DNA from: Amblyomma americanum
Lineage: Eukaryota > Arthropoda > Arachnida > Ixodida > Ixodidae
DNA: 64,000 bases
Assembly (NCBI RefSeq): GCF_052857255.1
Contig: NC_135507.1
Span: forward strand, 74,214,020 to 74,278,019
Direction of reading: 5' to 3'
Made by a program: the position numbers and the translations under genes. The notes under the pieces were generated by a model. The model saw only the letters and a program-made list of their open reading frames with translations, had not been told where the DNA came from and ran no database searches. Shown piece by piece: positions 10,874-21,869 of this stretch (position 1 is its first letter; each line of letters begins with the position of its first letter).

Positions 10874-13540
10874 ACTTGTGCCTGTTTTCGTGTTGAGTGG
10901 CGGGTGCGGGTGAGGAAAGATTAGGCGGGCTGGGTTTGCCTGCTGTCCTTGTAGTGTTCGATTACTTTGGTCGTTAAATATCACGGCGCCTTCCTGTGAC
11001 GTTGGATTTGGCCAGGCGTTCGAGGGCGCCCGGATGTTAGCATAGTGCACAGTCTGTGCTGTCGCGGCTATTTCTTTGCAGGATACAGCAAGGAACCGAG
11101 GATTTTTTTAAACGTAAATTATGATTGTGACGTTGATACTGCGACGAAAAAGACGAGGCTGGCAATGGCGCGGGATGGAGGGCTCGCGCTATAGTCCAGC
11201 GGCCATTAAAAATCGCCTCCTTTGCCATCGTTCACCGCGCCTCATTCTTCCGCTAGCCGCCATGTAGCAGTGTGCAAGAATTCTAATCTGAATTTTGAAT
11301 TCGTTGACTGCTTTTTATGTTCGTTCCTGAGCCCTACTTGGAACCTTATTTCGGCAAGGCCAGATGCTATAAATGCAGCAATTCGTACATACCCCAACGG
11401 AACACATCTAGTATTCCGGCAGATGTGGCGCAATTTCGACTCACGAAACGTTACCATATACTGAAGCGAGGAACACTGCTATACAGACAAGTGTCGCAGA
11501 AATCGGCCGCACACAGATTCAGCAAAACCAAAGGAACGCAGAAACGAGAGGAAGCGATTGAAGAAGTACAGGAAAATAACAAATGGAAAAGAAAAAAGAG
11601 GCCCCAACCGAAGAGAGCAGCATATACGCAACCGCAATAACTGCGCGGTGAGACGAAGCCCGAGTAAGTATATGCCACACGCCCCCGGGAGCGTCCAGTG
11701 ATTGATGATCGGTGCGAGGAGCGAACATGTAGGCGAGTCGGCGGCACCCTGCTCTTAAGACACGTGGTATGTATGTGGAGCAGGGGTGGTAGACACAGAG
11801 CCCGTCGTTTTCCCCGACGTCCGCTCGCGCGAAGAAGAGGGTGTATTTCTTCGAAGCCGCCCCGATGACCCCAATGTGCCGCCTTGCAGCCCGCGCCATG
11901 GAACCGGGCCGCGGTCTGGGGCCCAGTTGGCCGAGGGAATACTTAAGCGCCGCCCAAGGACAGAAACGGAAGAAACAGAAGCGGTGGAGATAAAAGCGAT
12001 TACATGGGGTCTATCTCTGAAGAAAGAAACGACGGACTGCAGAAAAAAAAATGGAGGAGACACTTAAGGTTCGCCTTATGGATACGACGCGATAGTTTAA
12101 TGGGTTACATGGCCGACATTCTTGAACAAAAAATTTGGATATTGGAAATTTGTTAATACTGGTGTGGAAATATTGAAGGTAATGGTCAATTTTTCCAATC
12201 TGTAGCAAAAATGTTTCACCACCAATCGCATGGAGCAGTTACGACTGCCTTATAAAACCAATAGAGAATGCCTTCGACGATAGCAAAAGCGTTAATAGCA
12301 AAAAAAAAAAATGCAAGCCTGTCGACGGGAGATCTGCGGATATATTGATTGTTATAGTGAAATCTTGCATTATAAAAAAAGAATCTGTTTAAAAACTCCC
12401 GTTAAAAAAAGATTTTTTTTCCGGAACTGTTGGGTGCGATAACCACATAGGCAGAATTGGTCATCCTCTACTTAACATTCATAGATCCCTGGAAATCCTC
12501 ATGCCACTGCTGGCGCAGTGTTGTTGCTGCTGCTGTTGTCCTCATACATGCCCATACAGGGGTATCGGCCAAGAATTGGGGAGCGTAGTGCTGCAGCGGT
12601 TAGGCCATGCGCCACTGCCCTGTAATGGCAGGTGCTTCCAGCAGTGGGCCTTGTGCCACACAGGTTGCTTTGCCCGAGCAAACAATCATTAATTTAACTG
12701 CCACCCGCCACAGTGGGCAGCTTGATTACTATCCAGTGGACAAGTTGTGATGACACCGCGAGGTCACATGACCTAGGTGGCTCACCTGCCTCCTATAGGT
12801 TGCTCTCACTGCACCACCTGCCAGAGTGATGCTCGTGATTTTTCGTTCACAACGCCCATGCCGGATTTAAAGGATTAAGCAGTCTAAGATGATGAATAGT
12901 AAATGAAAGCCGAGTGGGCTTTCATACACTGTTACGTCATACCGCCATGGACGGCTAGCACGACCTCATTGCTAAGAGCACATTTCATAAGGCGGCGCCT
13001 TAAACCAGTTAGCCGAGAGGTGCGTTTTCGTAGCAACGTGAGGCGACGATGGCTAGCCTGCGAATGGAATCACCGCAACGTCGTGGCGACTGGCGTAGGC
13101 GTTAACGCACAGCGTTCATCCTGAGCAGCTCTCCAGAAAGGATTACTGTCACTGCAATTCAAAAACTTTCAGTGCGCGCACTCGCTCTCTATACGGCAAT
13201 TGTGGGGGAACATTCAAATAGAGCGACCGAACGCCCGTTTTCACAACAGCGGTGAGTTGGAGCAGCAAGAAACTTCATGCCTTAAAATGAAGTTTGACGG
13301 GAAAACTGTCAGAGACGTAAAATATGTGATGTTAGGATTTAAGTTTGGGGACTCTTTAGTGACGTACAGCGAGTTATTAACAGCCTTTATTTTTAATACG
13401 ATATCACTGGTAGGGCCGTGGCGGCGAAAACAGTACGGCACCGTCACCTGTGTGAAGCCTCCGCCGGCCAACCGTGGTAAGAGGCGTTTAGGGGAAATTC
13501 TCGCTCCCCGACTCTTCTCCGTATGCCACACACAATAACA
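10874..13540. other. Unassigned DNA
   Basis: Open frames at 11317-11640, 11519-11899, 11755-12063 and 13200-13538 have no recognisable domain, and overlapping frames on both strands suggest chance. The segment about 12499-12860 has repeat-like style but no second copy was found here. No gene is supported. Confidence 0.4.
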
Positions 13541-13605
13541 TGGGCTATAACAAAACGCCGTCTATAACTAAGCACCGTCTATAACGGAACACCGGCTATA
13601 ATAAA
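13541..13605. repeat. 17-bp tandem repeat, four copies
   Basis: The motif (CC)G(T/G)CTATAAC recurs with starts 17 bp apart, at about 13541, 13558, 13575 and 13592. No function is evident. Confidence 0.7.
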
Positions 13606-13675
13606 AATGCCGGCGCTAGCAACTTGGTAAGGGCACTTCAGTGGCATTGATAGTGATTGGGTTCTAATAATGATA

Positions 13676-13840
13676 TAGTCTGATACAACTCAACAACGAA
13701 TCGGCAGATGCCTCTCAAAGGAGGCCCTCCAGCCAATGGCGTGGAAAGATTTTCAAGGCGCCGTTGTTAATCCGATTACGACCTGGTTATTCCCCATTCA
13801 TCTGCCACCACCTGCGATTTCTCGCTAGCAGGTACAAAAG
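13676..13840. mobile_element. MITE family 'TAGTCGG', diverged copy
   Basis: It starts TAGTCTGATACAACTCAACAACG and contains CTCAAAGGAGGCCCTCCAGCC with AATGGCGTGG, then a shortened interior ending near CTCGCTAGCAGG. It is a deleted and diverged relative of the copy at 14765-15297. Confidence 0.6.
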
Positions 13841-14343
13841 GGATCAGTCAAATTGGAGAATCGATAGAAACCTTTGGCTCGAGCTGCTCCTTTGATTGGA
13901 AGTTGTCGTTTCGTTCTTGAATTGTATCCTACCATACTGGTTCGGCAAAGTTACAAGTAACGGTAGTGGTCGCAGTCTCATCGTGCAATTCGTGGTCCAG
14001 TCTGCAAACCGATAGAACAGAGGAAGAGACGGTAGATGTTGAAAAGAATGCTCCCGCATTTCCTTTTTTATAATAAACGGGATGTTCGCAGAACTTCGTG
14101 GACCGTCTCCTCCGCGGAAAGCGCGCGTAACACGTCGCAGCTCGCCAGATAAGTCTGAATTTGTCGCGCCTTTCGCGCGTTCGCAGAGCGATCTTGGCGA
14201 CCTATACGAGGCGGTAGTTAAGGCAAAAATCGATTGGGAACCGTTCTTACGAATAACGACTAGGGATATTTCCGAATAGCATCGTCGACTTCCGCTCCGT
14301 TTGTTCATATAACTCCGCGCGCTGTACACAGACAACCCGCCCG
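13841..14343. other. Unassigned DNA
   Basis: Overlapping open frames on both strands (13844-14353 minus, 14082-14279 plus) show no domain. No gene is supported. Confidence 0.4.
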
Positions 14344-14760
14344 TTGCCACCACCGCTTATACCGTGCTCGCTAATGGATGGTGACGTCACCGGGAATCGA
14401 ACGCTCGCAGGGAGACACGAAACAGCGAACGGACGCGCGGCGAAGCAAAAAACAGCCCGCCAGCTGAATCGCAGAGCGGAGGAGGAGACTGAGGCGCTTC
14501 CCTGCGCGTCAGAGTCGATGTCGCGGCGATGGTGGCGGAAAAGTTTCCCACTCCAGACGGTGAGCGCGCGCGACGCGCCTTTCCAGCTGTCGAAAGTTGT
14601 GGCCGCTGTTTAGCCTTTTTCGACGCCACCACCGCTCGTCCTCACTTCTGCCAGTGCGTGAATCTGCTGGCCGCTGGCCTTGCGTCGCCGCGGTATATTT
14701 ACGGAGTAGCCGGCGGGAGCTGCCTGAAGGCGCACTCGGAGTTGCGGTGCCGTGTATTGC
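14344..14760 (+). promoter_or_regulatory. CpG-rich segment with CRE, possible promoter
   Basis: A CpG-rich stretch of about 400 bp carries a perfect CRE (TGACGTCA, 14382-14389). Downstream, an ATG at 14529 in a favourable context (G at -3 and +4) opens a frame whose tenth codon region is followed by GACGGTGAGC, a possible splice donor. This could be a promoter with a first coding exon, but the peptide is not recognised and CpG-rich DNA yields open frames by chance. Confidence 0.25.
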
Positions 14761-14764
14761 ACTT

Positions 14765-15297
14765 TAGTCGGACGCAACTCAAGAACGCAGCGGCTTTTCC
14801 CCCGTCGAATGACCCCCTTCCAGCCAGTGGCGTCGGCCGATTCACATGACCCTGCTAGCATGACAATGCAGGGAGCGGCGCCACAGTCGAGAGAGGGGTC
14901 TGCCGCAGTGGAAGGATCCGGAGTAATTCCGACCTCCTGGGGATATTTAACATGTCAGCCGACGTTAAAGATCCTCAGGTGGTGGAAATTATTCCGGAAA
15001 CTTCCACTACAGCACATCTTTCTTCTTTTTTTCTCTCAGTCCCTACTTTATCTCTTGCCTTACGGGGCGCGGTTCAGGTGTCGGCCGAGATGTGAGACAT
15101 ATACCGCGCCATTTCCTTTCCTCAACAACCATTTTTTTTTCTATCCCCGACCATAGAGGCAAGGGATTAACCCCTTTCATCTAACTTTCCCTGCTTTGTC
15201 ACACTGGCAGGGTCATGTGAATCGGCCGACGCCATTGGCTGGAAGGGGGCTCCTTTGACGGGTAAAAGCCGCTGCGTTCTTAAGCTGTATCCGACTA
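14765..15297. mobile_element. MITE family 'TAGTCGG', full copy hosting SINEs
   Basis: Both ends are present. TAGTCGGACGCAACTCAAGAACGC at the left is mirrored by GCGTTCTTAAGCTGTATCCGACTA at the right. The TIRs run more than 110 bp each, through CCAGCCAGTGGCGTCGGCCG and CCCTGCTAGCATGACAATGCAGGGA and their inverted equivalents at 15186-15260. Between the arms lie two head-to-head SINE pieces (14899-15140) that the 10645-10873 copy lacks, so the SINE DNA arrived after the MITE. The element is non-coding. Confidence 0.8.
14899..15140 (+). mobile_element. Head-to-head SINE fragments (type B)
   Basis: 14899-14951 is a minus-strand SINE body fragment (GCCGCAGTGGAAGGATCCGG). 14952-15140 is a plus-strand type B SINE from ATGTCAGCCGACGTTAAAG through GGGCGCGGTTCAGGTGTC to CGCCATTTCCTTTCC and a T-rich end. 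'Type B' SINEs share the head and body of type A but end in GCGCCATTTCCTTTCCCC, AAAACC and an ATT-repeat tail. The two pieces together can fold back. Confidence 0.7.
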
Positions 15298-16316
15298 CAG
15301 GTGCGCACGATGTTATCGCTTACTTGCGATGCATTATTGTTAAATATGAGTTGAAGTAGCTATGGCCTCACGGCTGCCGTCAATGTAACAAGGTTTGCTC
15401 TGTAGTGATCATATGCTGCACTAAAGAATGACCAGTCGCTGTATCCCAAAGACGAATATACAGCCGCGGTATCGACGACGCCGCTGGTGATGACGCATTG
15501 CCGGAGAACTGGTATGCCAGTGTTCTGGTGATCGCGGGCTCTGGTTTACGCTAAGGGCCGTTGCCCTAGCTGGCAGTCTGCACAGTTTTCTTCACTGATT
15601 TACTATTAGGGCGACAGGGAGGGTTTAAGCGAACATAGACATAGCCGGTGGCGGCAGTCAAGCTTAAATATGAGGCTAAGAACTTTGTAAAGATATGGTG
15701 GCCGTGGCGGAGGCGAGGGTTTACTGGAGGTCAGTGGGAAAGGTTTTTGTCCTAGGGTGCATGTAAACGGGATTATGATCATGATAAGCATGTATGCGAC
15801 GATGACAGGGTGGTTGTATTGCTGCAGGGATCCGCCGCAATCAGACGACAATTACACTGTAAGCAGCGTACAGGCTGGGCGGGCAGCGCACATTTTCCAA
15901 ACAAAAATTGGAGGACGCTTAAGCTTCGCCTTTAAGAGTGGAACGCGACAGCGTGTTGCAACACTGCCAGGGAGTCCACGGAACGCCGTCGCCCGTTCGC
16001 CGCGAGCCTTGCCCGTTAGACAAATCGCTCTGCTAGGTACGGTGAAACGGACGCGCGGAGCGACAAACCACGTAGAAGCGCTGCCAGGCGCCTTGCCGAA
16101 ACTCGCGGGACTCAAGTTGCAATCTCAATTCGTCGGCACATAGTTCTCGACAAACCTCATGCCACGAACGCCAGCATAGCTTCCGCGCCGAACGAACGGG
16201 CAGCAAGCCGCAAGACTCGTGGCGAACGCGCTTTGGATGTGCGCTGCGTTGTTCGCCGCTCACCGCGTGATTCCTGCGTGCCCGCACGGCCCCACTGCGC
16301 CCGAACGAGACGAGCG
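15298..16316. other. Unassigned DNA
   Basis: Open frames at 15757-16143 (plus) and 16033-16287 (minus) overlap each other antiparallel and have no domains. No gene is supported. Confidence 0.4.
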
Positions 16317-16383
16317 GGAGGCGCTAGTGTTCCTGTATATGCTCCTCCCTGCGGGAGCATATACAGGAACACTAGGAGGCGCT
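16317..16383. repeat. Perfect 22-bp-stem hairpin between 9-bp direct repeats
   Basis: Arms 16324-16345 and 16354-16375 are perfect reverse complements of 22 bp around an 8-nt loop, TCCCTGCG. The 49-bp insert (16326-16374) is flanked by the 9-bp direct repeat GGAGGCGCT at 16317-16325 and 16375-16383. Direct repeats around a palindrome suggest a tiny fold-back insertion. Nine-base duplications are typical of Mutator-like transposons. A structured-RNA role is an alternative. A GGA repeat follows at about 16424-16446. Confidence 0.75.
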
Positions 16384-18313
16384 GCAGTCGCGCGCCATCT
16401 GTTGGGGCAGTGGCGTACATTGCGAGGAGGAGGAGGAGGAGGAGGAATTTTTCGCTCACGGCCGACGCCGCCGACGACACCGCCTTTTCTGCGACACGGG
16501 GCCCTCAACGCTGTCGCGTTAAAAAGGAGAATTTCTTGCAAGCCCGAGAGCGCGTCCTTGCTATCAGAATCAGTCACGAAAAGCCCGCAAATAATTCCGT
16601 GGTGCTGTTGGTTTCGACATGGGAGCCTGTCCTGTCCAGAGATTAAAAGGTGGCATCCCAATGGCTATCTGTCAACCGTAGCCATGCAGACCTTATGATT
16701 TCCAAGCCTGCCGGTTTATTGGCTATTCGTAAATCATGGGCGGATTCGTAACTAATGGGAGTAGAAAGCGGGAGGGGGGTGGCGGCACCCCCCTCAGCGA
16801 GAGACTTTCGATGGTAAAATCACGAAAACCTCAATTTTCTGTCGAAGAAAGCAAAACCGGTACATCTCGCATATAGGACCACTTTCGCGAAGAATCATCG
16901 ATTAATCCGGCCGTGTTCTAGTTCCCCTTTGTTGTTGTTGTTGGCTGCATAAAAATGCCGCTTTCTGCATTTGTGTCAGGTCACTCTTACCTTCTATTTC
17001 TTTTTTATCTGTCACACGCCGACATTGTTCTCACTGCAGTTCTTGCTGCTATCTGATATGGAAGGTTCGGCTTTTGCGCCTGGCTTTTGTTTCGTTTTCT
17101 TGCTACCTAGTTTCCATTCTGCTATATTCAGGTTAATACTCTGTAATTTTTCGTTAATGTTACCGACGCGCTGTACATTCCGTCTGTGCTTTTAAATGTG
17201 TTTAATCCACTTTTTCCCATTTAATATGTCCCCTCAAATATCACCTTCGCCGCACAGATTTATGTTAATGAAAAACATCAGAAAGCACTCAGGCTTAGCG
17301 TAAGGCACCTGTAAAGCGTTTAACTATGACGCCATCCGCGTTAACCGGAGCCGCAGTACGGCCACTCCAGTGGCACGTATGTTCTTCCCCTTTTTTCCCC
17401 TTTTTTCTCGCCCGCTTTTCTCCAGGCCAAATGCTCTTCCTTCGCCACCGCAGCTGCCTTTCCGGCGCACGTTCCGAAATCGGGGCGCGTGGTCGAAATG
17501 TCCCCGTTCTCCTCCATCTCCCTTTCCTCCAGCGCCTTCCCCATTTAGGGAGAGGAGCGGGAAGTGGGGAAGAGCGAGATGAAGAGAGGGAGGAAAGAGC
17601 ACAAAGAGGGACAGCCTGGAGGAGAAGGGAGGGAAGGAAGGGTTGCCTCGAGAAAAGAGATAGGCATGGCCGGCGGCGTTGCCGGAAGCGGGGCGTAATG
17701 GCTTTTAAATGTTTTCCGGCACGCGGCCGCCCACCTCCTCCCTTGTCGGGACCCGGGGGGAGAGAGGAGTAGCGCCAGAGAAGACCAGATAAGGGCGAAT
17801 GAAATGGAGCGCAGAGAAGAGCGCCTCACTGCGACACGCGGAGACAGCTGGCTGAGAGGAGAGAGAAAATTAGGGAAAGAAAGTGAACTGCAGAGCAGGC
17901 CAGGCAGGCTCGGAATGACAAAACGGGATAGCAGGACGCGCTGGGAAGATTGATGCACTTAGAAGAGCAAATGGGTGGACGGACAAATTCGTTTTCTCTC
18001 ACAGTGCGTATAAAGACGCGGGACCTTTGCACTGCAGGTCTGGTGTGGTAGGCTGTAGTTAGCAGAACTTGCGCCCGTCACTTAAGCGGCCAATACATTG
18101 TTGATGAGTTCACTATAAGGATGTCAGTAAAGGAAATGAACTGCACGCGTGGGTGCCTACGTCGTTCTGTAAGCGTAAACGAATTAAGGAGCAGTGATAA
18201 CATTATCCGGGGGCGTATTTGCTAGCGTTTCTTTACATGATTAGTTTTCTTCCCTTTCTGCCGTTGGAAAGTTCCGCGTTTCATAACGAAGCCGGCGAAT
18301 GACGTAGCTTGAT
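16384..18313. other. Unassigned DNA with purine/pyrimidine asymmetry
   Basis: No gene is recognised. At about 17380-17540 the plus strand is pyrimidine-rich, and at 17540-17650 it switches to almost pure purine. The open frames there (17326-17958, both strands) reflect this composition. Confidence 0.4.
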
Positions 18314-18396
18314 TGACGTCAACAGCGACGTCATAGACGGTAGCAGCCAATGGTCAAATAGCCAGTGAATGGATTAGGAAAACAACCGTTATAAAA
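18314..18396 (+). promoter_or_regulatory. CRE/CCAAT/TATA cluster, possible core promoter
   Basis: In order: a CRE (TGACGTCA, 18314-18321), a CRE-like CGACGTCAT (about 18327-18335), a CCAAT box (about 18347) and TATAAAA (about 18390-18396). The spacing suits an RNA polymerase II promoter starting near 18420. An AATAAA occurs at about 18491, so the set could also be the U3-R part of an LTR. No downstream exon is recognised. Confidence 0.3.
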
Positions 18397-18579
18397 TAAG
18401 TCCCCATAAGCTGGATCCACGAAGCCTTTCTTACCTAAGTGCGGATCACGCTTGTTCAACGGGATCTTGATGTGAATGAATGAATGAATTCAATAAACAG
18501 CCTATGTCCGGGTCGTGAAGAATTTCAAGCGCTATTCAGCCGCCCAATCTCGCCATGCATGCTTCTACGCAAAAGAATT

Positions 18580-18850
18580 CGAGTCGAAAAATACAACAGA
18601 ACCATATCAAGAATACGACAAAATGTTTTGTAGTTTTGTCGTAACCACAGAGTTCGCTATTGTTTTGTAATATTTTTCTGCAGTACTTTTCTGTAATCTG
18701 TAGGTCTATAGTACTTTTCTGTGGCAACTACACACAATTAGGTTGTAAAGTGCTATAAAAATTGCTGTTGTTACTACTTTTTTCTTCAAACCATTGCAGA
18801 AAATCTGTTGCGAAGACAGAATATTTTCTGTTTGTGTTTTTCGACCGGGG
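18580..18850. mobile_element. MITE family 'CAGTCGAAAA', copy 1
   Basis: It starts CGAGTCGAAAAATACAACAG and ends TTTTTCGACCGGGG. Throughout it matches 26657-26941 (ATGTTTTGTAGTTTTGTCG, TTTTCTGTAATCTGTAG, TTGCAGAAAATCTGTTG). It is T-rich and non-coding. Copy 2 has better-preserved TIRs. Confidence 0.75.
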
Positions 18851-21262
18851 TTGACAGGAATAACAGGCTGGAAAGCTTTGTGTTAGTGACCACATGCCAA
18901 TACTGTCGGGCTAGTCAGTAGACGAATCCCGCTAGCTGATGTGGGGCGAGCGCAATGTGGATGCCTGCGCTTTATTCCAGCATGTTATGCAGCGCACTCT
19001 GAGGGGAGAGTGTCTTCAAAGGTCTTTCTGCGAGGCAGTCATATCTAAATAATTTTCTCCTTGATGTTCTCGCGTTGTGTTTTATTTTTTAAGTGAAAAT
19101 ACGCAGTTTAACTCACGCAAAATCTGCGAGTAATGTCATTGAGCAAGTTCGGATTTGGAAGATGTTTTTCATCCCTTTACTTCATCAACAAAATTTCCCC
19201 TCTCGACTCCATCAATAGCGAGACGAAATAGCCACAACTTATGTGCTTTTTTTATGTGTGAAGTTTCATTTTTGAATTTGCTAGCCACAAGCGTGGAAAT
19301 ATTGTTTCCGGAACGGCACGCGGGTCAAATCCCTCGTCTCCCAAATTAAAGGCCTGTATGCGTAGTTATTCACAATTTCCCATAAACGCCATTGCTGTCT
19401 TCTCCCTTTCTTACTTCAAATAATCTGTTTTACATTACTTTCACCTCCGCTTACTTACTTGATATCTAGGCACCGCAGTTTAAGTCGTTCAACTATTCAG
19501 GCACCTCTTCAATGCGGAATAACCTTCAATTTTCCCCCTATCTTTTTTTCTTCTCACACGCGAGCTGTCGCCTTCATAAAACTGAGAGAGAGTGTGTGCG
19601 CGCATTCTTCTATCCCTTTGCTTCGGCCCCTTTTCAAATGTCTAAAACTGTTCCCACAGTGTCGCAGCACTTCCTTTTACCCTTTACTGCTCGCTCAACC
19701 ATCCAAGTTCTCCCCATCCTGTATAGTTGCAGTGCACTGCTTCCCGCACTGGCTTCCCTATTTTTCTTTACTTTCGTCCTCCCTATTTGGCGCCACGCCC
19801 TGCGGCGGCGGCGGTCCCCGACTTTGGCGCCGCTCTTATCAGCCTTCCCGCTTCGCGCCCTTTTTTTTCCCGCCCTTTTTCGTCACCCGCCGAACACCGC
19901 GGGAGGGGGGCAGCACTCCGGATTCGATCGGGAACCCCGGGCAGCCAGGCGGGCGTGGAAGCGTCAGCGCGAAAGAACCGGTTTCGTCCTTTTCCTTCTT
20001 TCCCCATCGCTTCCTTCCGTTCTTCCCTCTACAGGGAGAGAAAAATCTTTGTCCTTCTTTTTTCCCTCTCCTTTCTTGCCAAGTTTTTTGGGGAAAACTT
20101 TCCCCTTGGAGGCGAGAGTCGATACGGGGTTCAACCCTGCTCTTTCCCACTCTTCCCTGCGACCTTGGAATAAGCCGGGTCCGCCAAGTCAGCGTGGCGT
20201 TCGCCCTCGCCGCATTCTGCGTGTGCACTGCTGAAGGTTGTGCCCGCCGTTCTCGGAAACGGAAAGACAGCTGCTGGGGATGGTCTCCCTCTTCCGGTTC
20301 CCCAGATGTCTCCATGAGGGAAGAAAATCGTCCCCGCCTTGTATTCCAATTAACCGCGTGAACGGGTTACTCCCGAATCGAGCTGCCGTCCTTCCCCATT
20401 TCTGCTCCGGGCTCCCTCGCAGTTAGCATGGCTCCCAATTTGCCTTGCGCTCTATCTCGCTCCACTTTGGTTCGTGCCCCGCTTTTATTTCATTTTGTTC
20501 TCCAGCTTTCCGAAAATAATGCTTTTGCCAGAACCTATCCTCTGGGGCTTTTTAGTAATGAAGACCGAGTGCTGCTGGCCCGTTTCGTAATTTTATACCG
20601 AACGAGGAATTTGTCAGTTTCTCTGTGTTCTGTGATGCGTGTTGGGAAGATTGAATAATCTACGACGCAGTTTCTGACTTACGTCCTGACCTAGCACACA
20701 TATGAAGTCACACAAAAAAAAGCTTGTTCTCACTCCATTGTTTCGTTTGTTTTATTTTGCTCTTGCGGTGCCGATGCTTTGAGAAAATTTCGCTCATGCA
20801 CTTGCTGGGCCATGATTTGAGCACTGCGCTGATGGCATGTCCTTGGCCAACACGCAAAACATTTCGGCTACGGGCCAGTCTTTGAACTATTATCATGGCA
20901 ATGCATTCGCGCCTTACATAGTTTACGTCTGGCAGTAGGGTGCGTTTAGTTCGAACCGTTTCTTTCTACAGCCTCGATAAAAAGTTTTCAGTTCACACGG
21001 TTTTCTTTTTGGCAGTGTAGCTGTCAGTTGAGGGACACCAGACATAAAAAAATAACAGGAGAGGAATGAAGGCTGTTGGCCCCATTCCTCTGAACACTTC
21101 CAGCTTGGGGACTGGCGTAAGAACAGGGTTGGTCAATAGTTCCCAGGCCACGGCATCTGCTTCCCATCGGTATATCCTGGCACTTCAGATGACGATGAAG
21201 TTATCAACGTTCTCAGAGGTTAGGACGATACTACTTCTACATTGTACATATATATTGAGCTT
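18851..21262. other. Unassigned DNA
   Basis: The largest open frames of this part (19459-20361 and 19512-20234, plus) lie in a pyrimidine-rich tract and overlap minus-strand frames over the same DNA. Their S/P/F/R-rich translations have no domain. No gene is supported. Confidence 0.4.
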
Positions 21263-21279
21263 GGGGGGGGGGGGGGGGG
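21263..21279. repeat. Poly-G tract
   Basis: A 17-bp G run. Similar or longer runs in this window at 30446-30474, 39349-39371, 40082-40099 and 52530-52549 (G) and 47996-48013 (C) are likely sites of length error. Confidence 0.9.
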
Positions 21280-21773
21280 TTGTCGTAACTGCTCGACTGT
21301 ACAGCTTGAAAGCAGGCACTGTGGCCTGGGAACTTTTGACGGGCCCTGTGCTAGCTATAAGGCTGGAAAGCAAACCGGGTGGTCTGAGGACTTTTGACGA
21401 ACACTGTATACCACGCGCGGCTATGGCGACGCTGATGGGGCTCGAGCGCGCAGCAAGCGTGAATAACGGCCTCCCGGCGCAGCGGTTGCCAGCCGATAAA
21501 CGCGGCAGCGTCTGTCCCGCTTAGCGCCGCCGCACCGTGACATGCAAAGGAGCGGCGGCCGCCGGCTCCGCCGAGAGTGTATATCGCCGCTCCTCATCAG
21601 CATTCCGCGGCGGTGGCCTTGCATCCTCGGCGCGTTGCGCCGTTCCTCTTCTGAGCGCGCGAGCGTTCTCGTCCGCACGCGCCGACTCCGTCTTGCTCCG
21701 CTGCGATCATCTGGCGCCCCCCCTCTCTCTTCCTCTCTCTCTCTCCCTTTCTTTCGTGGTACGCCAGGGGATC

Positions 21774-21869
21774 ATGGCCAACGACTCCTCAGGTCCCTCT
21801 CACCGTCGGCACCCAACGGCGGCGCGCCCTCCCGGCGACTACGATCGAGTCACGACGGAGAACGGAAAG
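21774..21869 (+). CDS. Candidate first coding exon, unknown protein
   Basis: An ATG at 21774 has A at -3 and G at +4, an optimal animal start context. It opens 32 codons beginning MANDSSGPSHRR and ending before AAG|GTAGCC, a possible phase-0 splice donor at 21870. The peptide is hydrophilic and is not recognised. Upstream (21540-21720) is CpG-rich, followed by a CT tract, as in a promoter with 5' UTR. The frame stays open upstream and reads on to a stop at 21957, so an unspliced short frame or chance are real alternatives. Confidence 0.25.

Noticed and set aside
16324..16375. microRNA gene
   Set aside because: The stem is perfectly paired with an 8-nt loop and lies between direct repeats. 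Animal miRNA precursors usually have longer, imperfect stems. A palindromic insertion fits better.
19459..20361. 300-codon plus-strand open frame
   Set aside because: A pyrimidine-rich tract with overlapping frames on both strands, no domain and biased S/P/F/R composition.
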